A stretch of 64,000 nucleotides of DNA from Burkholderia gladioli (GCF_000959725.1 NZ_CP009323.1:3658001-3722000), one strand, 5' to 3'. Shown: positions 26,875 through 36,402, numbered from the stretch's first letter. The notes: a model not told the origin generated them from the sequence alone. Numbers and translations are program-made.

Positions 26875-28158
26875 ATGAACCGCATCAAGCCCACCCTGTC
26901 GAGCTTCGAGCTGCTGGCGGTCTACCTGTCCTACGTGGCGCGCTACGTCTACCCGCTGTTCCTGCTGCCGTATTACGGGCGCACGCTCGGTGCCGGCGGC
27001 TACGCGGTGATCCTGGCCGGCATGTCGCTGTCGAACTCGATCTGGCTGTTCGTCAACTACGGCTTCTCGACGGTCGGCGCGCGCGACGTGGTGCATACCG
27101 AGACCGACGCGCAGCGCGCGGCGATCCTGCGCCGCCAGTTCACGGCGCGCCTGGTGCTGTGTGTGCCGGGCGTGCTGATCGGCGCGGTGGCGGTGGCCAA
27201 CTCGCCGATCTTCGCGCGCGTGCCCGGCATCGGCGTGCCGGTGGTGGCGATGGGGCTGGTGGCCGCCTTCAACCTCGGCTGGTATTTCGCCAGCACCGGG
27301 CGCGCCAGGAAGAGCGTGGCGATCGAGGTGATCGGCTTCATCCTGTCGCTGTCGCTGATCTTCTGCTTTATCCACCGGCCGGGCGACCTGCGCCATGTGT
27401 TCCCCTTGCTGCTGCTGTCGAGCAGCGTGCAGCTCGGGCTGGCCTACTGGGCCCTGCGCGGCGAATTCGACGGGCTGCTCGGCAAGCTGCGCGAGGCGCT
27501 CGAGCTGATCCGCAAGTCCACCATCATCTTCGTCTACGGCGGCACCTCGGTGCTGCTGATCGGCGCCTCCACCTACGTGCTCTCGCTGCTTGCGCCGGCC
27601 GGCGAGGTGGGCGCCTTCGGCATCGCCGAGCGCCTGATCGGCGCGGGCCTGAGCCTGATGGGGCCGGCCGCGCAGATCCTGGTGCCGAAGGTCACCTTCC
27701 TGGTCGGCGGCGACACGCATCGCGCCAACACGCTGGCACGGCGCATCTTCGCCTTCTTCTTCTGCGGCGCGGCGCTGGCCACGCTGGTCACCGTGTTCGC
27801 GGCCGGCTGGATCATCCCGCTGATCTTCGGCCAGGGTTTCGAGCACGCGGTGCCGGTGCTGAAGACGCTGGCCTTCGTGCTGCCGGTGAGCGTCTGCACC
27901 CAGGTGCTCGGCATGTACTTCCTGATCCCGCGCAAGCGCGAGGGCCTGCTGGCGCGCGGCGGGGTGATCGGCGCGCTGGTCAACCTGGCCTGCGCGGTGC
28001 CGCTGGCCACCCACTGGGGGGCGATCGGCATGGCCGTGGCGCGCCTGCTCGGCGAATCCACGCTGCTGGCGGTGCTGCTGCTGGGCGTCTGGCGCGCCGG
28101 CCTGATGGCGGAGTTCGTCGGCGGCCGGCCTTGCGCCGGCACGCCGGCACGCACATGA
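26875..28158 (+). CDS. wzx: Wzx-like polysaccharide flippase
   Basis: A 427-residue membrane protein with about 12 helices and the polysaccharide-biosynthesis (MOP) pattern: an N-terminal RYVYPLFLLPYYGRTLGAGGYAV region, internal basic residues, and IIPLIFGQGFEHAVPVLKTLAF late in the protein. It should flip the undecaprenyl-linked repeat across the inner membrane. GGGAGG is 7 bases before the ATG. Its stop overlaps the next gene's start (ATGA). Confidence 0.85.
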   Translation: MNRIKPTLSSFELLAVYLSYVARYVYPLFLLPYYGRTLGAGGYAVILAGMSLSNSIWLFVNYGFSTVGARDVVHTETDAQRAAILRRQFTARLVLCVPGVLIGAVAVANSPIFARVPGIGVPVVAMGLVAAFNLGWYFASTGRARKSVAIEVIGFILSLSLIFCFIHRPGDLRHVFPLLLLSSSVQLGLAYWALRGEFDGLLGKLREALELIRKSTIIFVYGGTSVLLIGASTYVLSLLAPAGEVGAFGIAERLIGAGLSLMGPAAQILVPKVTFLVGGDTHRANTLARRIFAFFFCGAALATLVTVFAAGWIIPLIFGQGFEHAVPVLKTLAFVLPVSVCTQVLGMYFLIPRKREGLLARGGVIGALVNLACAVPLATHWGAIGMAVARLLGESTLLAVLLLGVWRAGLMAEFVGGRPCAGTPART

Positions 28159-29291
28159 ACCATGGCCGCCTCGATGTCGGGGCCGCCTCATCCAGCAACC
28201 AGGCAATCGATGACGAAGCGACGGGGAGCGTGACGCACATGCAGGCGGTGACGGAATCGGTGACGGTGGTGATCTGCAACTACAACTACGGCCGCTACAT
28301 CGCGGAGGCGATCGACTCGGCCCTGGCGCAGACCCGCCGACCGGCGCGCGTGCTGGTGATCGACGACGGCTCGACCGACGATTCGGTCGAGGTGGTGCGC
28401 CGCTACGGCGCGGCGGTGGAGCTGCTGCGCAAGGAGAACGGCGGGCAGGTATCGGCCTACAACACGGCCGTCGAGCTGCTCGACACCGAGATCGTGATCT
28501 TCCTCGACGCCGACGATTTCCTCTATCACGAGGCGGTGGCCCAGGTGATGGCCTGCTTCGCCGATCCGCGGCTGGCCAAGGTGCAGTACCGGCTCGACAT
28601 TTTCTCCAGCGGCGGCGACCCGACCGGCAGCCAGATCCCGAACTCGCGGCCGCCGCGCGACTGCGGCCCCTCGCTGCGCAAGGGCTGGCTGTATCCCTCG
28701 CCGCCGGCCTCGGGCAACGCCTATCGCGTCGCGAACCTGCGGCGCATCTACCCGATCCGGGAGCCGCTGCACAGCAAGTACGGCGCCGATTTCTACGCGA
28801 TCTACGGCATCGCGCTGACGGGCGAGGTGGGCAGCATCGATCGCGCGCTGGGCGGCTATCGCACCCACGCGCCGAACCTGCGCGCCGACAAGGCGCGCGA
28901 CATCTCCTTCGCGAACGCCGCGAAATGGAAGGAGACGCCGCAGGAGTTCCTGCGGCGCTGGACCCTGCTGTCGACGCTGGCCGCGAGCCGGCTCGGCATC
29001 GCGCTGCCGGCCGAGCTGAACGACTACTCGTACACCAAGTCGGTGTTCGTCGCCGAGTTGTACGGGCGGCCCTTCCTGCCGCGCGCGCGCTGGCTGCTGC
29101 GCGGCTCGCCGCGCTATTTCCGCTCGATCCTCACCAATCCCTACTGGGGCTGGCGCAAGAAGCTCGCGCTGGTGGCGATCAGCCTGTGCTGCTTCGTGCC
29201 GGGGCAGCGGCTGTCCGACGAGGTGGTGCGCTTCATCGCCAATCCGCTGTCGCGACGGCGTTTCCTGCCGGGCGGGCGGCCGGCGTCATGA
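28155..29291 (+). CDS. Family 2 glycosyltransferase (EPS)
   Basis: A 378-residue GT-A enzyme. VTVVICNYNYGRYIAEAIDSAL and VIDDGSTDDSVEVVRRYG form the nucleotide-binding half; IFLDADDFLYHEA is the DXD metal/donor site. The C-terminal third has amphipathic helices and a short hydrophobic stretch (LALVAISLCCFVPG). Start: ATG 28155 overlaps the wzx stop by four bases; ATG 28239 (MQAVTESV) has a better GGGGAG 10 bases upstream and begins just before the fold, so the first 28 residues are uncertain. Confidence 0.87.
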   Translation: MNHGRLDVGAASSSNQAIDDEATGSVTHMQAVTESVTVVICNYNYGRYIAEAIDSALAQTRRPARVLVIDDGSTDDSVEVVRRYGAAVELLRKENGGQVSAYNTAVELLDTEIVIFLDADDFLYHEAVAQVMACFADPRLAKVQYRLDIFSSGGDPTGSQIPNSRPPRDCGPSLRKGWLYPSPPASGNAYRVANLRRIYPIREPLHSKYGADFYAIYGIALTGEVGSIDRALGGYRTHAPNLRADKARDISFANAAKWKETPQEFLRRWTLLSTLAASRLGIALPAELNDYSYTKSVFVAELYGRPFLPRARWLLRGSPRYFRSILTNPYWGWRKKLALVAISLCCFVPGQRLSDEVVRFIANPLSRRRFLPGGRPAS

Positions 29292-29376
29292 AGCGGCAGG
29301 CGCGGGGTGGAGCAGGGCGCGGAGCGCAGGACGAGGGACGAGGCAGCGACATGAACGAATCGATGGGTGAGTGCAG

Positions 29377-30309
29377 ATGAAAAAATACGTGATCGTGGCC
29401 ACCAAGGGTCGGGCCGACGAGTGCCGCGAGTTGCTGTCCTTGCTGGCGGGGCAGAGCGCGCCGCTCGATGCCGTCTACGTGGTGGGCGCGGAGCCGCCCG
29501 ACGTGGAGGGCCTGCAGGCGCATCCGCTGGCCTCGCGCACGCGGCTGACGGTCTGCCTCTCGCCGGCCCAGGGCCTCACGCGCCAGCGCAATCACGGCGT
29601 CGAGCGTCTGCTGGCCGACATCGATACGGATGCGCCCGGCGACCAGGACTGGTTCGTGGTGTTCTTCGACGACGACTACCGGCCCGCCGCCGACTGGGCC
29701 GCCTGCTGCGAGCAGGTGTTCGCCGAGAACCGCGAGATCGTCGCGCTGACCGGGCGCGTGCTGGCCGACGGCATCATGGGCGCGGGCCTCACCGAGCAGC
29801 AGGCGCGCGACTACCTGCGCGGCGCGATCCCGCCTGCCAGCCACTGGGCCTCGGGCGACACGCAGCGCGAGATGCAATCCGTCTACGGCTGCAACATGGC
29901 GATCGCCGGCCGCGCGATGCGCTCGTTCCGCTTCGACGAGAACCTGCCGCTTTACGCCTGGCAGGAGGACCGCGATTTCACCGGGCTGATCAAGCGGATC
30001 GGCAAGGTGGTCTACGACCCGCGCTGCGTCGGCGTGCACCTGGGCACCAAGCGCGGCCGCACCTCGGGGATCCGGATGGGCTATTCGCAGATCGCCAATC
30101 CGCTCTACCTGTACCGCAAGGGCACCATGAGCCGCCGCGTGGCGCTGCGCTTCATCGTGCGCAACGTGCTCGCCAACGTGCTCAAGAGCCTGCTGCGCAT
30201 TCCTTTCGTCGACTATCCGGGCCGCCTGCACGGCAACGTGATCGGTTTCTGGGACGTGGTGCGCGGCAAGATCCATCCGCTGCGGGTCCTGCAGATCGGC
30301 GCGAAGTGA
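29377..30309 (+). CDS. Glycosyltransferase, GT-A type (EPS)
   Basis: About 310 residues. MKKYVIVATKGRADECRELLSLL at the N-terminus, GLTRQRNHGVE and FFDDDYRP (DDD donor/metal motif) near residue 90, and YAWQEDRDFTGLI (the acidic ED catalytic-base region) near residue 195 are family-2 features. An in-frame GTG at 29371 is less likely than ATG 29377, which follows GGTGAG by 6 bases. Follows the previous glycosyltransferase after 85 bases in the same direction. Confidence 0.82.
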   Translation: MKKYVIVATKGRADECRELLSLLAGQSAPLDAVYVVGAEPPDVEGLQAHPLASRTRLTVCLSPAQGLTRQRNHGVERLLADIDTDAPGDQDWFVVFFDDDYRPAADWAACCEQVFAENREIVALTGRVLADGIMGAGLTEQQARDYLRGAIPPASHWASGDTQREMQSVYGCNMAIAGRAMRSFRFDENLPLYAWQEDRDFTGLIKRIGKVVYDPRCVGVHLGTKRGRTSGIRMGYSQIANPLYLYRKGTMSRRVALRFIVRNVLANVLKSLLRIPFVDYPGRLHGNVIGFWDVVRGKIHPLRVLQIGAK

Positions 30310-30354
30310 GCGTCCCGTCCCGCCATCCCTGACCTGATTCGCGGAGTGCCCGCC

Positions 30355-31548
30355 ATGCCAGTCCAACCCGAGCTGATCGAGCTCGCCCCCGTTCCCGGCT
30401 GCCTGCCGGTCTCCATGCCGGCCCGCGAGGCGGCGCCCATCGCGCGCGCGCACGAGCGCGTGATGCAGATCTACGCGCACCTGGCGATCGACAAGGATGC
30501 CGAACGATGGCGGCGCAATCGCGAGTCGGGCAAGCTGGTCGGCCTGAACGACGCGACGCCCTATGGCTACGGACGCGCCGAGGCCATGCAGTGCCATGTG
30601 CGCTTCTCGGCGGCGGGCCGCGAAGGGCGCCTGGGCAAGCTGCTGCGCCTCGGCCTGCGCGCCGTGATCGGCTTCGACCTGCTGCATGCCTGGCGCAATC
30701 GCGATGCGATCCGCGTCGCCGACGTGGTCTGGACGCATACCGAATCGCAGTACCTGGCGGTGGCCGCGGTGGGTCTGCTGATCGGCAAGCGCGTCAGGCT
30801 GATCGGCCAGTCGGTCTGGCTGGTCGATCGCTGGCGCGGGCTGTGGTGGCCGCACAAGTGGCTGTTCCGGCGCCTGATCGCGCGGGTGGACGTGCTGAGC
30901 TTCCTGTCGCCCGAGAACGCGGCGCTGGCCCGGCAACTGTTCCCGCATGCGCGCGTCGAGTTCCTGCCCTTCGGGATTCCCGCCGAACGACGGCAGCCGC
31001 CGCGCTGCCGCGTCGACGGGCCGATCCGCGTGCTCGCGCTCGGCAACGACCGGCATCGCGACTGGGCCACCTTGATCGAGGCGGTGCGCGACGTGGCGGG
31101 CATCGAGCTGACGATCCTCTCCGGCACGGTGCCGGCCGGGCTCGCGAGCGGCGCGCGCAACGTCGAGATCCGCCTGGCGCGCAGCCACCAGGAACTGAGC
31201 GCGGCCTTCGAGGCGGCCACGCTGGTCTGCGTGCCGCTGCGCCGCAACCTGCACGCGAGCGGCATCACCGTGATCCAGGAGGCGGTGCTCTCGGGCCTGC
31301 CGGTGATCGCCACCGATATCGGCGGCTTGTCCGCCTACTTCTCGGCGGACGAGTTGCGTTACGTGCCGATGGGCGAGGCCGCCACGCTGCGCGAGGCGAT
31401 CGTCGAGGTGGCGGGCGACCCGGCGGCGGCGCTGGCGCGCGCCACGCGAGCCCAGGCGCGCATGGGCGAGGGCGGCGAGCTGGGCGCGCAGCAGTATGTG
31501 CGCCATCACGTGCGGCTCAGCGCGCAACTGCTGGGGCGCGACGCATGA
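30355..31548 (+). CDS. Glycosyltransferase, GT4-like (EPS)
   Basis: About 397 residues. The first 60 residues are unusual for the family; then come ADVVWTHTESQYLAVAAVGLL, LSFLSPENAALARQLFP, FLPFGIP before the linker, RVLALGNDRHRDWATLIEAV at the donor-domain start, and GITVIQEAVLSGLPVIATDIGGL in place of the EX7E loop. A GT-B retaining enzyme is likely. GGAG sits 8 bases before ATG 30355; an upstream GTG at 30346 is less favoured. Its stop overlaps the GH16 gene start (ATGA). Confidence 0.82.
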   Translation: MPVQPELIELAPVPGCLPVSMPAREAAPIARAHERVMQIYAHLAIDKDAERWRRNRESGKLVGLNDATPYGYGRAEAMQCHVRFSAAGREGRLGKLLRLGLRAVIGFDLLHAWRNRDAIRVADVVWTHTESQYLAVAAVGLLIGKRVRLIGQSVWLVDRWRGLWWPHKWLFRRLIARVDVLSFLSPENAALARQLFPHARVEFLPFGIPAERRQPPRCRVDGPIRVLALGNDRHRDWATLIEAVRDVAGIELTILSGTVPAGLASGARNVEIRLARSHQELSAAFEAATLVCVPLRRNLHASGITVIQEAVLSGLPVIATDIGGLSAYFSADELRYVPMGEAATLREAIVEVAGDPAAALARATRAQARMGEGGELGAQQYVRHHVRLSAQLLGRDA

Positions 31549-32408
31549 CGGGCTCGCGGCGGGCACGGGCGTGCAGGCTGGCCGTCGCGGCGCTGCTCGG
31601 GCTGGCCATGATCGCCCAGGCGCGGGGGCAATCCGCCGAGACACTCGACTTGTGCGCCTATCGCCTGGTCTTCGACGAGGACTTTTCCGACTTCCGGGTC
31701 GCGCCGCGCCAGCTCGGCGACGCACGATGGATCGCCCACACGCCCTGGAACGGCGATTTCGGCGATGCCGCCTTCAGCGACCCGGGGCCGAACGGCCCGT
31801 TCTCGGTGAGCGGCCACACGCTGTCGATCACGGCGCGCAAGTCGGCCGACGGCCGCTGGCGCTCCGGCCTGATCGCGGCCGCCGACGGCAGCGGCAAGGG
31901 CAGCGGCGTGCGCTACGGCTATTTCGAGGCGAGCCTGCGCATGCCGCCGGGGCCGGGCACCTGGCCGGCGTTCTGGCTCGGCACCCTGAAGCCGGGCAGC
32001 GACAAGTCGCCGGGCATCGAGATCGACGTGATCGAGTATTACGGACATGCCGACGGCGGTTACCGCTCGGCCGTCCACGTCTGGTACGAGGGCAAGGACA
32101 AGCCGCTGTCGCGGCATCGTTCGCAATACGTGCCGGTGGAGCCGGGCTCGCTGGTGGCGGGCTTTCACAGCTACGGCGCGCGCGTGACGCCCGAGGACAT
32201 CACGTTCTACCTCGACCGCCGCCCGGTATGGCGCACGCCGACGCCGCCCGAGCACCGCCTGCCGCTGTTTCCGCTGCTGAACCTAGCGCTCGGTTCGGGC
32301 TTCTCGATCAAGGACACGCCGAATCCCTCGGTGCTGCAGGTCGGCTGGGTGCGGATCTACGAAGCCGAGCCGGCGCGGGCGGCGCGCTGCCCGGCTGCCG
32401 CGCCTTGA
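31545..32408 (+). CDS. Secreted GH16-family glycoside hydrolase
   Basis: A 287-residue exported beta-glycanase-like protein. Signal peptide to about residue 30 (MIAQARGQS), then a jelly-roll GH16 domain: YGYFEASLRMPPGPGTWPAFWLG followed by the active site EIDVIE (E159 nucleophile, D161, E164 acid/base), complete in all three acidic residues. GH16 enzymes cut or transglycosylate beta-1,3/1,4 glucans and galactans. Being last in the EPS operon and translationally coupled to a glycosyltransferase, it probably trims, remodels or releases the exopolysaccharide in the periplasm or outside. Confidence 0.9.
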   Translation: MTGSRRARACRLAVAALLGLAMIAQARGQSAETLDLCAYRLVFDEDFSDFRVAPRQLGDARWIAHTPWNGDFGDAAFSDPGPNGPFSVSGHTLSITARKSADGRWRSGLIAAADGSGKGSGVRYGYFEASLRMPPGPGTWPAFWLGTLKPGSDKSPGIEIDVIEYYGHADGGYRSAVHVWYEGKDKPLSRHRSQYVPVEPGSLVAGFHSYGARVTPEDITFYLDRRPVWRTPTPPEHRLPLFPLLNLALGSGFSIKDTPNPSVLQVGWVRIYEAEPARAARCPAAAP

Positions 32409-32426
32409 ACCTCGCTTGAACCATGT

Positions 32427-32441
32427 CGCCCTGATAGGGCG
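32427..32441 (+). terminator. Weak hairpin after the EPS operon
   Basis: Six-base arms CGCCCT/AGGGCG around a 3-base loop, 19 bases after the GH16 stop. An alternative pairing GGCGC...GCGCC overlaps it. No T-tract, so termination is inferred from position only. Confidence 0.3.
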
Positions 32442-32575
32442 CCCCAATTAGCGCCTTAGGTAATCCCCATTTGACGCTCGGGGCGGCAAACCAGATGATT
32501 CAGCCAGCGCCCGGCATCCTCGGCCGACCCCCATCGAGGCACTGACAGAGGCGCCAGAATCAGGAGACACGCGCC

Positions 32576-33220
32576 ATGCTGGATGCCCGCATCAAGGAGC
32601 AGTTGAAAGACAAGCTGCTTCGCTACCAGACGCAGGCGGTCGAGATTGCCGCCGCGTTCGACCCAGGCGCCGAGTCGGCGAAACTTCGCGAACTGCTCGA
32701 TGAAATCGTTTCCGTGTCGGCGCGGCTGACGCTGGTCGAGTCGAGCGGGGACGAGATGGCGGCACCTTCGTTCTCGATCGGCGTGCCCGGCGAGGCGCCG
32801 CGCATCCGCTTCTGCGGTGTGCCCACCGGCAGCGAGTTCACCTCGGTGGTGCTGGCGATCCTGCAGGTGGGCGGCCACCGGCCGAAATTCGACGAGGCGC
32901 TGCTCGCGCGCATCGAAGCCCTGGGCGGCGACTACGCCTTCGACACCTTCGTTTCCCTGACCTGCCCCTATTGCCAGGAAGTGGTGCAGGCGCTCAACGG
33001 CATCGCGGCGCTGAACCCCGGCATCCGCCATCGCGTGATCGATATCGGCCTGTTCCCGGAGGAAGCCCGCGCGCGCGGCATCGAGGTGGTGCCCACCCTC
33101 CTGATGAACGAGGAATGGTTCGGCGAAGGCCGCACCACGGCCACGCAGATCACCGCGCGCCTGGCCGGGATCGAGGCCGACATGCGGGAAGCGCTGCGCG
33201 CGGCGGGCATCGAGCCCTGA
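32576..33220 (+). CDS. Stand-alone AhpF N-terminal domain (thioredoxin-fold reductase)
   Basis: A 214-residue protein that reads like the N-terminal half of alkyl hydroperoxide reductase subunit F: KEQLKDKLLRYQTQAVEIAA start, RFCGVPTGSEFTSVVLAILQVGGH, then the redox motif C130-PY-C133 in SLTCPYCQEVVQALN. In AhpF this double-thioredoxin domain relays electrons from the flavin domain to AhpC; here the flavin/NADH part (about 300 residues) is absent and no continuation follows. It may accept electrons from a separate reductase, or be a glutaredoxin-like donor. It lies after the EPS operon and converges with a GST gene 12 bases away. Confidence 0.82.
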   Translation: MLDARIKEQLKDKLLRYQTQAVEIAAAFDPGAESAKLRELLDEIVSVSARLTLVESSGDEMAAPSFSIGVPGEAPRIRFCGVPTGSEFTSVVLAILQVGGHRPKFDEALLARIEALGGDYAFDTFVSLTCPYCQEVVQALNGIAALNPGIRHRVIDIGLFPEEARARGIEVVPTLLMNEEWFGEGRTTATQITARLAGIEADMREALRAAGIEP

Positions 33221-33232
33221 CACCGCGTTGGC

Positions 33233-33898
33233 TCAGCCCGCCGCCGACTGCGTCGTGAATAGGGCCAGTTGGGCGGCGAAGGCGCGCTGGTAGGCGGGCC
33301 GCCCCACGGCGCGCGCCGCGTAGGCCGCCAGCCTCGGGAATTCGTCCAGCAGCCCTGAAGGTTTCAGGCGCAACAACACCGCCACCATCATCAGATCGCC
33401 CACGCTGAATGCGCCGTCGAGCCAGTCGGCCGTGCCCAGGCGCTCGGACAATTTATCCAGCCGGGCCCGGATGCGATCCTCGACGATCGGCAGGCGCTGC
33501 GCGTACCAGGGCTGGTCGCGCTCCTGGAACCTGAGGTTCTGCAGATCGAGGATCGGCGGTTCGATCGTGTTGAGCGCGGCGAACAGCCAGGCGATCGCGC
33601 GCGCCCTGGCGTTCGGCTCGGCGCTCAGCAGGCCCGGATGGCGCTGCGCGACATGGAGCACGATCGCGCCCGATTCGAACAACACCAACTCGCCTTCCTC
33701 GTAGCTCGGAATCTGCCCGAAGGGATGGCGCGCGCGGTGCTCGGCCTGCTTCATCGCGGCGAACGACAGCAGCCGCACCGTGTAGGCCTGGCCCGCTTCC
33801 TCCAGCGCCCAGCGAACCCGCATGTCGCGCGCGAGCCCCTGGCCGCGATCGGGCGAGCGTTCGAACACCGTGACGATGGGAAGCTGGGTGGGGCTCAT
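33233..33898 (-). CDS. Glutathione S-transferase family protein
   Basis: A 221-residue cytosolic GST: thioredoxin-like N-terminal half with VFERSPDRGQGLARDMRVRWALEEAG, the cis-proline GQIPSYEEGELVLFESGAIVLHVA, and an all-helical C-terminal half. The usual catalytic Tyr/Ser/Cys is not obvious; S15 in ERSPDRG is a candidate. GGGAGAC precedes ATG 33898. Pairing with the AhpF-like thiol protein suggests a thiol or peroxide stress function (inference). Confidence 0.85.
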   Translation of the reverse strand: MSPTQLPIVTVFERSPDRGQGLARDMRVRWALEEAGQAYTVRLLSFAAMKQAEHRARHPFGQIPSYEEGELVLFESGAIVLHVAQRHPGLLSAEPNARARAIAWLFAALNTIEPPILDLQNLRFQERDQPWYAQRLPIVEDRIRARLDKLSERLGTADWLDGAFSVGDLMMVAVLLRLKPSGLLDEFPRLAAYAARAVGRPAYQRAFAAQLALFTTQSAAG

Positions 33899-34152
33899 GG
33901 TGGTGTCTCCCTGGTTGTCGGTCGCGCATATCCGATCGACGTTCGCGATCAGGCTGGATCGACATCGCCTGGAAAATTATTTCAGTCAGTTCATTCCAAA
34001 CAATCCCTCCCGCTGCTGTTCGCATCGAAACGGTCTGGATCGATTCTCCACACTCGCGGCCTTTGCTTTCCGTCGATTGCGTCAATCATGGAATCTGATT
34101 CGCCGATTGCCCACTCACTATTTCGCTGCGCGATCATATGCGCAAAAGCCAA

Positions 34153-34213
34153 ACAAATACCTTTCAAAAACAATACGGCCTGTAATAGGATTGAGCGGTA
34201 GTCAGGTATTTGT
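34153..34213. promoter_or_regulatory. Separated inverted repeat upstream of the BKACE-like gene
   Basis: ACAAATACCT (34153-34162) and AGGTATTTGT (34204-34213) are perfect 10-base inverted repeats 41 bases apart, in an AT-rich intergenic stretch (33899-34247) with no gene. The right copy lies 35 bases before the start at 34248. They could be paired repressor half-sites. No regulator is encoded nearby. Confidence 0.35.
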
Positions 34214-34247
34214 AAACATAGATATTCGTTGAGAGAGAGGGCCGATC

Positions 34248-35864
34248 ATGACCACGCTATACATCACGGCGGCGCCGATAGGCGCTGTTCCCAAGTTTCT
34301 CGATCCGCTTGAAGCGACCTTTATTCCCGCTTTCCTGCTGGAAGGATTTTTCGATGCCGGCCAGCGCGCCAAGATCCTGGCCGACCTGAAGGCGGACGGC
34401 TGGGAAGTGGTGCCGGCGGGCGGCCTTCTGCTGCAGTCCGGGCATGCCTTTCCGATCGCCGAAAGCCTGCTGCCAGGCGGCGCCCAGGGCGACTCGCTGC
34501 GCCAGGCGCTGAGCCAGGCGCACTGGTCGCCGCGCGATGGCGCCTGGCACCCCTCGCAGGCTTCGAATCAAAATGCCGCGCGAATCCCCAAGCAATGGCT
34601 GGCCGATGTTTCCAATAAACTGGCGCGGCGCATCGTATTGCAATTGACCACCTATGGCTGGATCGTTTCCGATCAGGGCGATTTGATCTGGGAACACGCG
34701 AGCCAGCACAATTACCTGCCGCCTTCATTAATCGAAATGATTCAAAAGGAATCGCCGGCATTATTGACGCATCTGGAAAATGCCGGTTGGACCCTATGTC
34801 CGGTCGGTTATTGGCAGGCCGGCAAGGCGCGCTCGCCTTATCTGCCGATTACGCCCGACGCGATTACCGAGGAAACCATTCGCTCGATGCAGGAAGGCGC
34901 GGCGGTGGTGCATCTGCATACGCGGGACCTGAGCGACCGCCGGCGCATCGAGATTCCGGGGCTGGGCGCGGTGACGGTCGGCTCGCAGCGCAACCAGATC
35001 GTGCTCGACGATTACGACGAGATCGTGCCGATGGTGAAGAAGCGCGAGCCGGGCGCGATCCTGAACCTGTCGACCAGCGTGCGCGGCGATCGTCACGGCG
35101 CCCGCAGCACGCTGCGCCGCGCCCACCTGAAGTTCTACGACGACGCGGGATCGATCCCCGAGGTGGCCTCGCTGAGCCCGGCCGCGGTGGTGTTCCAGGG
35201 CGGCGGCGGCTACGACAACGCACCGGATTTCCTCGACGCGCAGTTCGCCCATTTCGAGGAAGTCGGCACGCGTCCCGAAGTGGAGGTGTTCAACCACGCG
35301 ATCGTCGACAACGCCACCTCGCTGTACCGCGACCGGCTGCTGCGCACCGGCAAGCCGGTGCTGTTCATGCTGGTGGCCGGCGTCGATCAGTACCGGCGCG
35401 ATCCGATCAGCGGCGAGGTGGAGGACGATTCGCTGATCGCCTCGGCGGTGCGCGAGGAGATCGCCGGCCTGCTGGCCGCCGAGAATGCGCAATCGCACCA
35501 GCGCGCGGTCGAGCTGGCGGTCGAGCAGTTGCGCCCGGTGGTCGAGCGGCTGCGGGCCAGCTTCCCGGTCTCGAAGGTCTCGATCCTGCTGCCGGGGCCG
35601 ATGCAGAACCTGCTGGTCGACGTGGCGCTGGCGCTCAAGCTCGACGGCATCCGCGTCGGCCTCGAGGACGGCCTGACCGTCAACGACGCGCGCGTGCCCG
35701 GCGGCGTGCGCAAGGCGCGCGGCACCTGGGAGCAGGTCAGCCTGCTGCGCGAGGAACTGCTCGGCAAGGGCGCGAAGATCCTCACGGCGGCCCAGGTGCG
35801 CGACATGTTCGGCCTTGGCCACAAGCCGGCCGTGCAGCGCGAGCGCCAGGCCGCGGCGGGCTGA
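34248..35864 (+). CDS. BKACE-family beta-keto acid cleavage enzyme with inserted domain
   Basis: A 538-residue protein of the 3-keto-5-aminohexanoate cleavage (DUF849/BKACE) family, which splits beta-keto acids with acetyl-CoA. Family features: [17 protein letters not shown] at the N-terminus, VHLHTRD (zinc histidines) near residue 225, and [13 protein letters not shown] near residue 470. Family members are normally about 280-310 residues. Here about 150 residues are inserted between the first strand and [17 protein letters not shown]; the insert ([21 protein letters not shown]...) is helical, with base composition less GC-rich than the rest. GAGAGAGGG precedes the ATG. In operon with a gamma-carbonic anhydrase. 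Confidence 0.8.
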   Translation: MTTLYITAAPIGAVPKFLDPLEATFIPAFLLEGFFDAGQRAKILADLKADGWEVVPAGGLLLQSGHAFPIAESLLPGGAQGDSLRQALSQAHWSPRDGAWHPSQASNQNAARIPKQWLADVSNKLARRIVLQLTTYGWIVSDQGDLIWEHASQHNYLPPSLIEMIQKESPALLTHLENAGWTLCPVGYWQAGKARSPYLPITPDAITEETIRSMQEGAAVVHLHTRDLSDRRRIEIPGLGAVTVGSQRNQIVLDDYDEIVPMVKKREPGAILNLSTSVRGDRHGARSTLRRAHLKFYDDAGSIPEVASLSPAAVVFQGGGGYDNAPDFLDAQFAHFEEVGTRPEVEVFNHAIVDNATSLYRDRLLRTGKPVLFMLVAGVDQYRRDPISGEVEDDSLIASAVREEIAGLLAAENAQSHQRAVELAVEQLRPVVERLRASFPVSKVSILLPGPMQNLLVDVALALKLDGIRVGLEDGLTVNDARVPGGVRKARGTWEQVSLLREELLGKGAKILTAAQVRDMFGLGHKPAVQRERQAAAG

Positions 35865-35871
35865 GCGGGCC

Positions 35872-36402
35872 ATGGCGATTTACCGACTTGGCGAGCGCGT
35901 GCCGTCGATCGACGACAGCGCCTTCGTGGCCGATACCGCGGCCGTGATCGGCGACGTGCGGCTCGCCGCCGATACCAGCGTCTGGTTCGGCGCCGTGCTG
36001 CGCGGCGATACCGAACCCATCGTGATCGGCGAGGGCACCAACGTGCAGGACGGCGCGGTGCTGCATACCGAGCGCGATCGTCCGCTGCGGGTGGCGGCCC
36101 ATGTCACGATCGGCCACCAGGTGGTGCTGCACGGCTGCACGATCGGCGACTACAGCCTGATCGGCATCCAGGCGGTGGTGCTCGACGGCGCGGTGATCGG
36201 CCGCCAGTGCCTGGTGGGCGCGGGTGCGATCGTCACGGCCGGCACCGTGGTGCCGGATCGCTCGCTGGTGCTGGGCGCGCCGGCCAAGGTGGTGCGGGAG
36301 CTCTCGGAGGCGGAACTCACGCGCTTGCGCGGCAATATCGAGTTTTATGCCGATCAGCGGCGGCCGCAGTACCTGCGCGAGCTGGTGAGGCTGGATCGGT
36401 GA
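35872..36402 (+). CDS. Gamma-carbonic anhydrase / PaaY-like hexapeptide protein
   Basis: A 176-residue left-handed beta-helix protein: hexapeptide repeats throughout, histidines VLHTERD and [11 protein letters not shown] in the metal-binding pattern of gamma-class carbonic anhydrases, and [13 protein letters not shown] near the end. Homologues hydrate CO2 or, like PaaY, act as thioesterases that clear stalled CoA products. It begins 7 bases after the BKACE stop; a housekeeping thioesterase role for that pathway is plausible. The upstream in-frame extension to 35815 lies inside the previous gene and is rejected. Confidence 0.85.
   Translation: MAIYRLGERVPSIDDSAFVADTAAVIGDVRLAADTSVWFGAVLRGDTEPIVIGEGTNVQDGAVLHTERDRPLRVAAHVTIGHQVVLHGCTIGDYSLIGIQAVVLDGAVIGRQCLVGAGAIVTAGTVVPDRSLVLGAPAKVVRELSEAELTRLRGNIEFYADQRRPQYLRELVRLDR

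Noticed and set aside
25422..28154. First two thirds of a 1289-residue plus-strand open frame
   Set aside because: Out-of-frame shadow of the wzy and wzx genes. Only its last 378 codons (from 28155) are a real glycosyltransferase.
24952..28206. 1084-residue minus-strand open frame rich in Gln, His and Arg
   Set aside because: Shadow of the polymerase and flippase genes; no start site and no protein-like segments.
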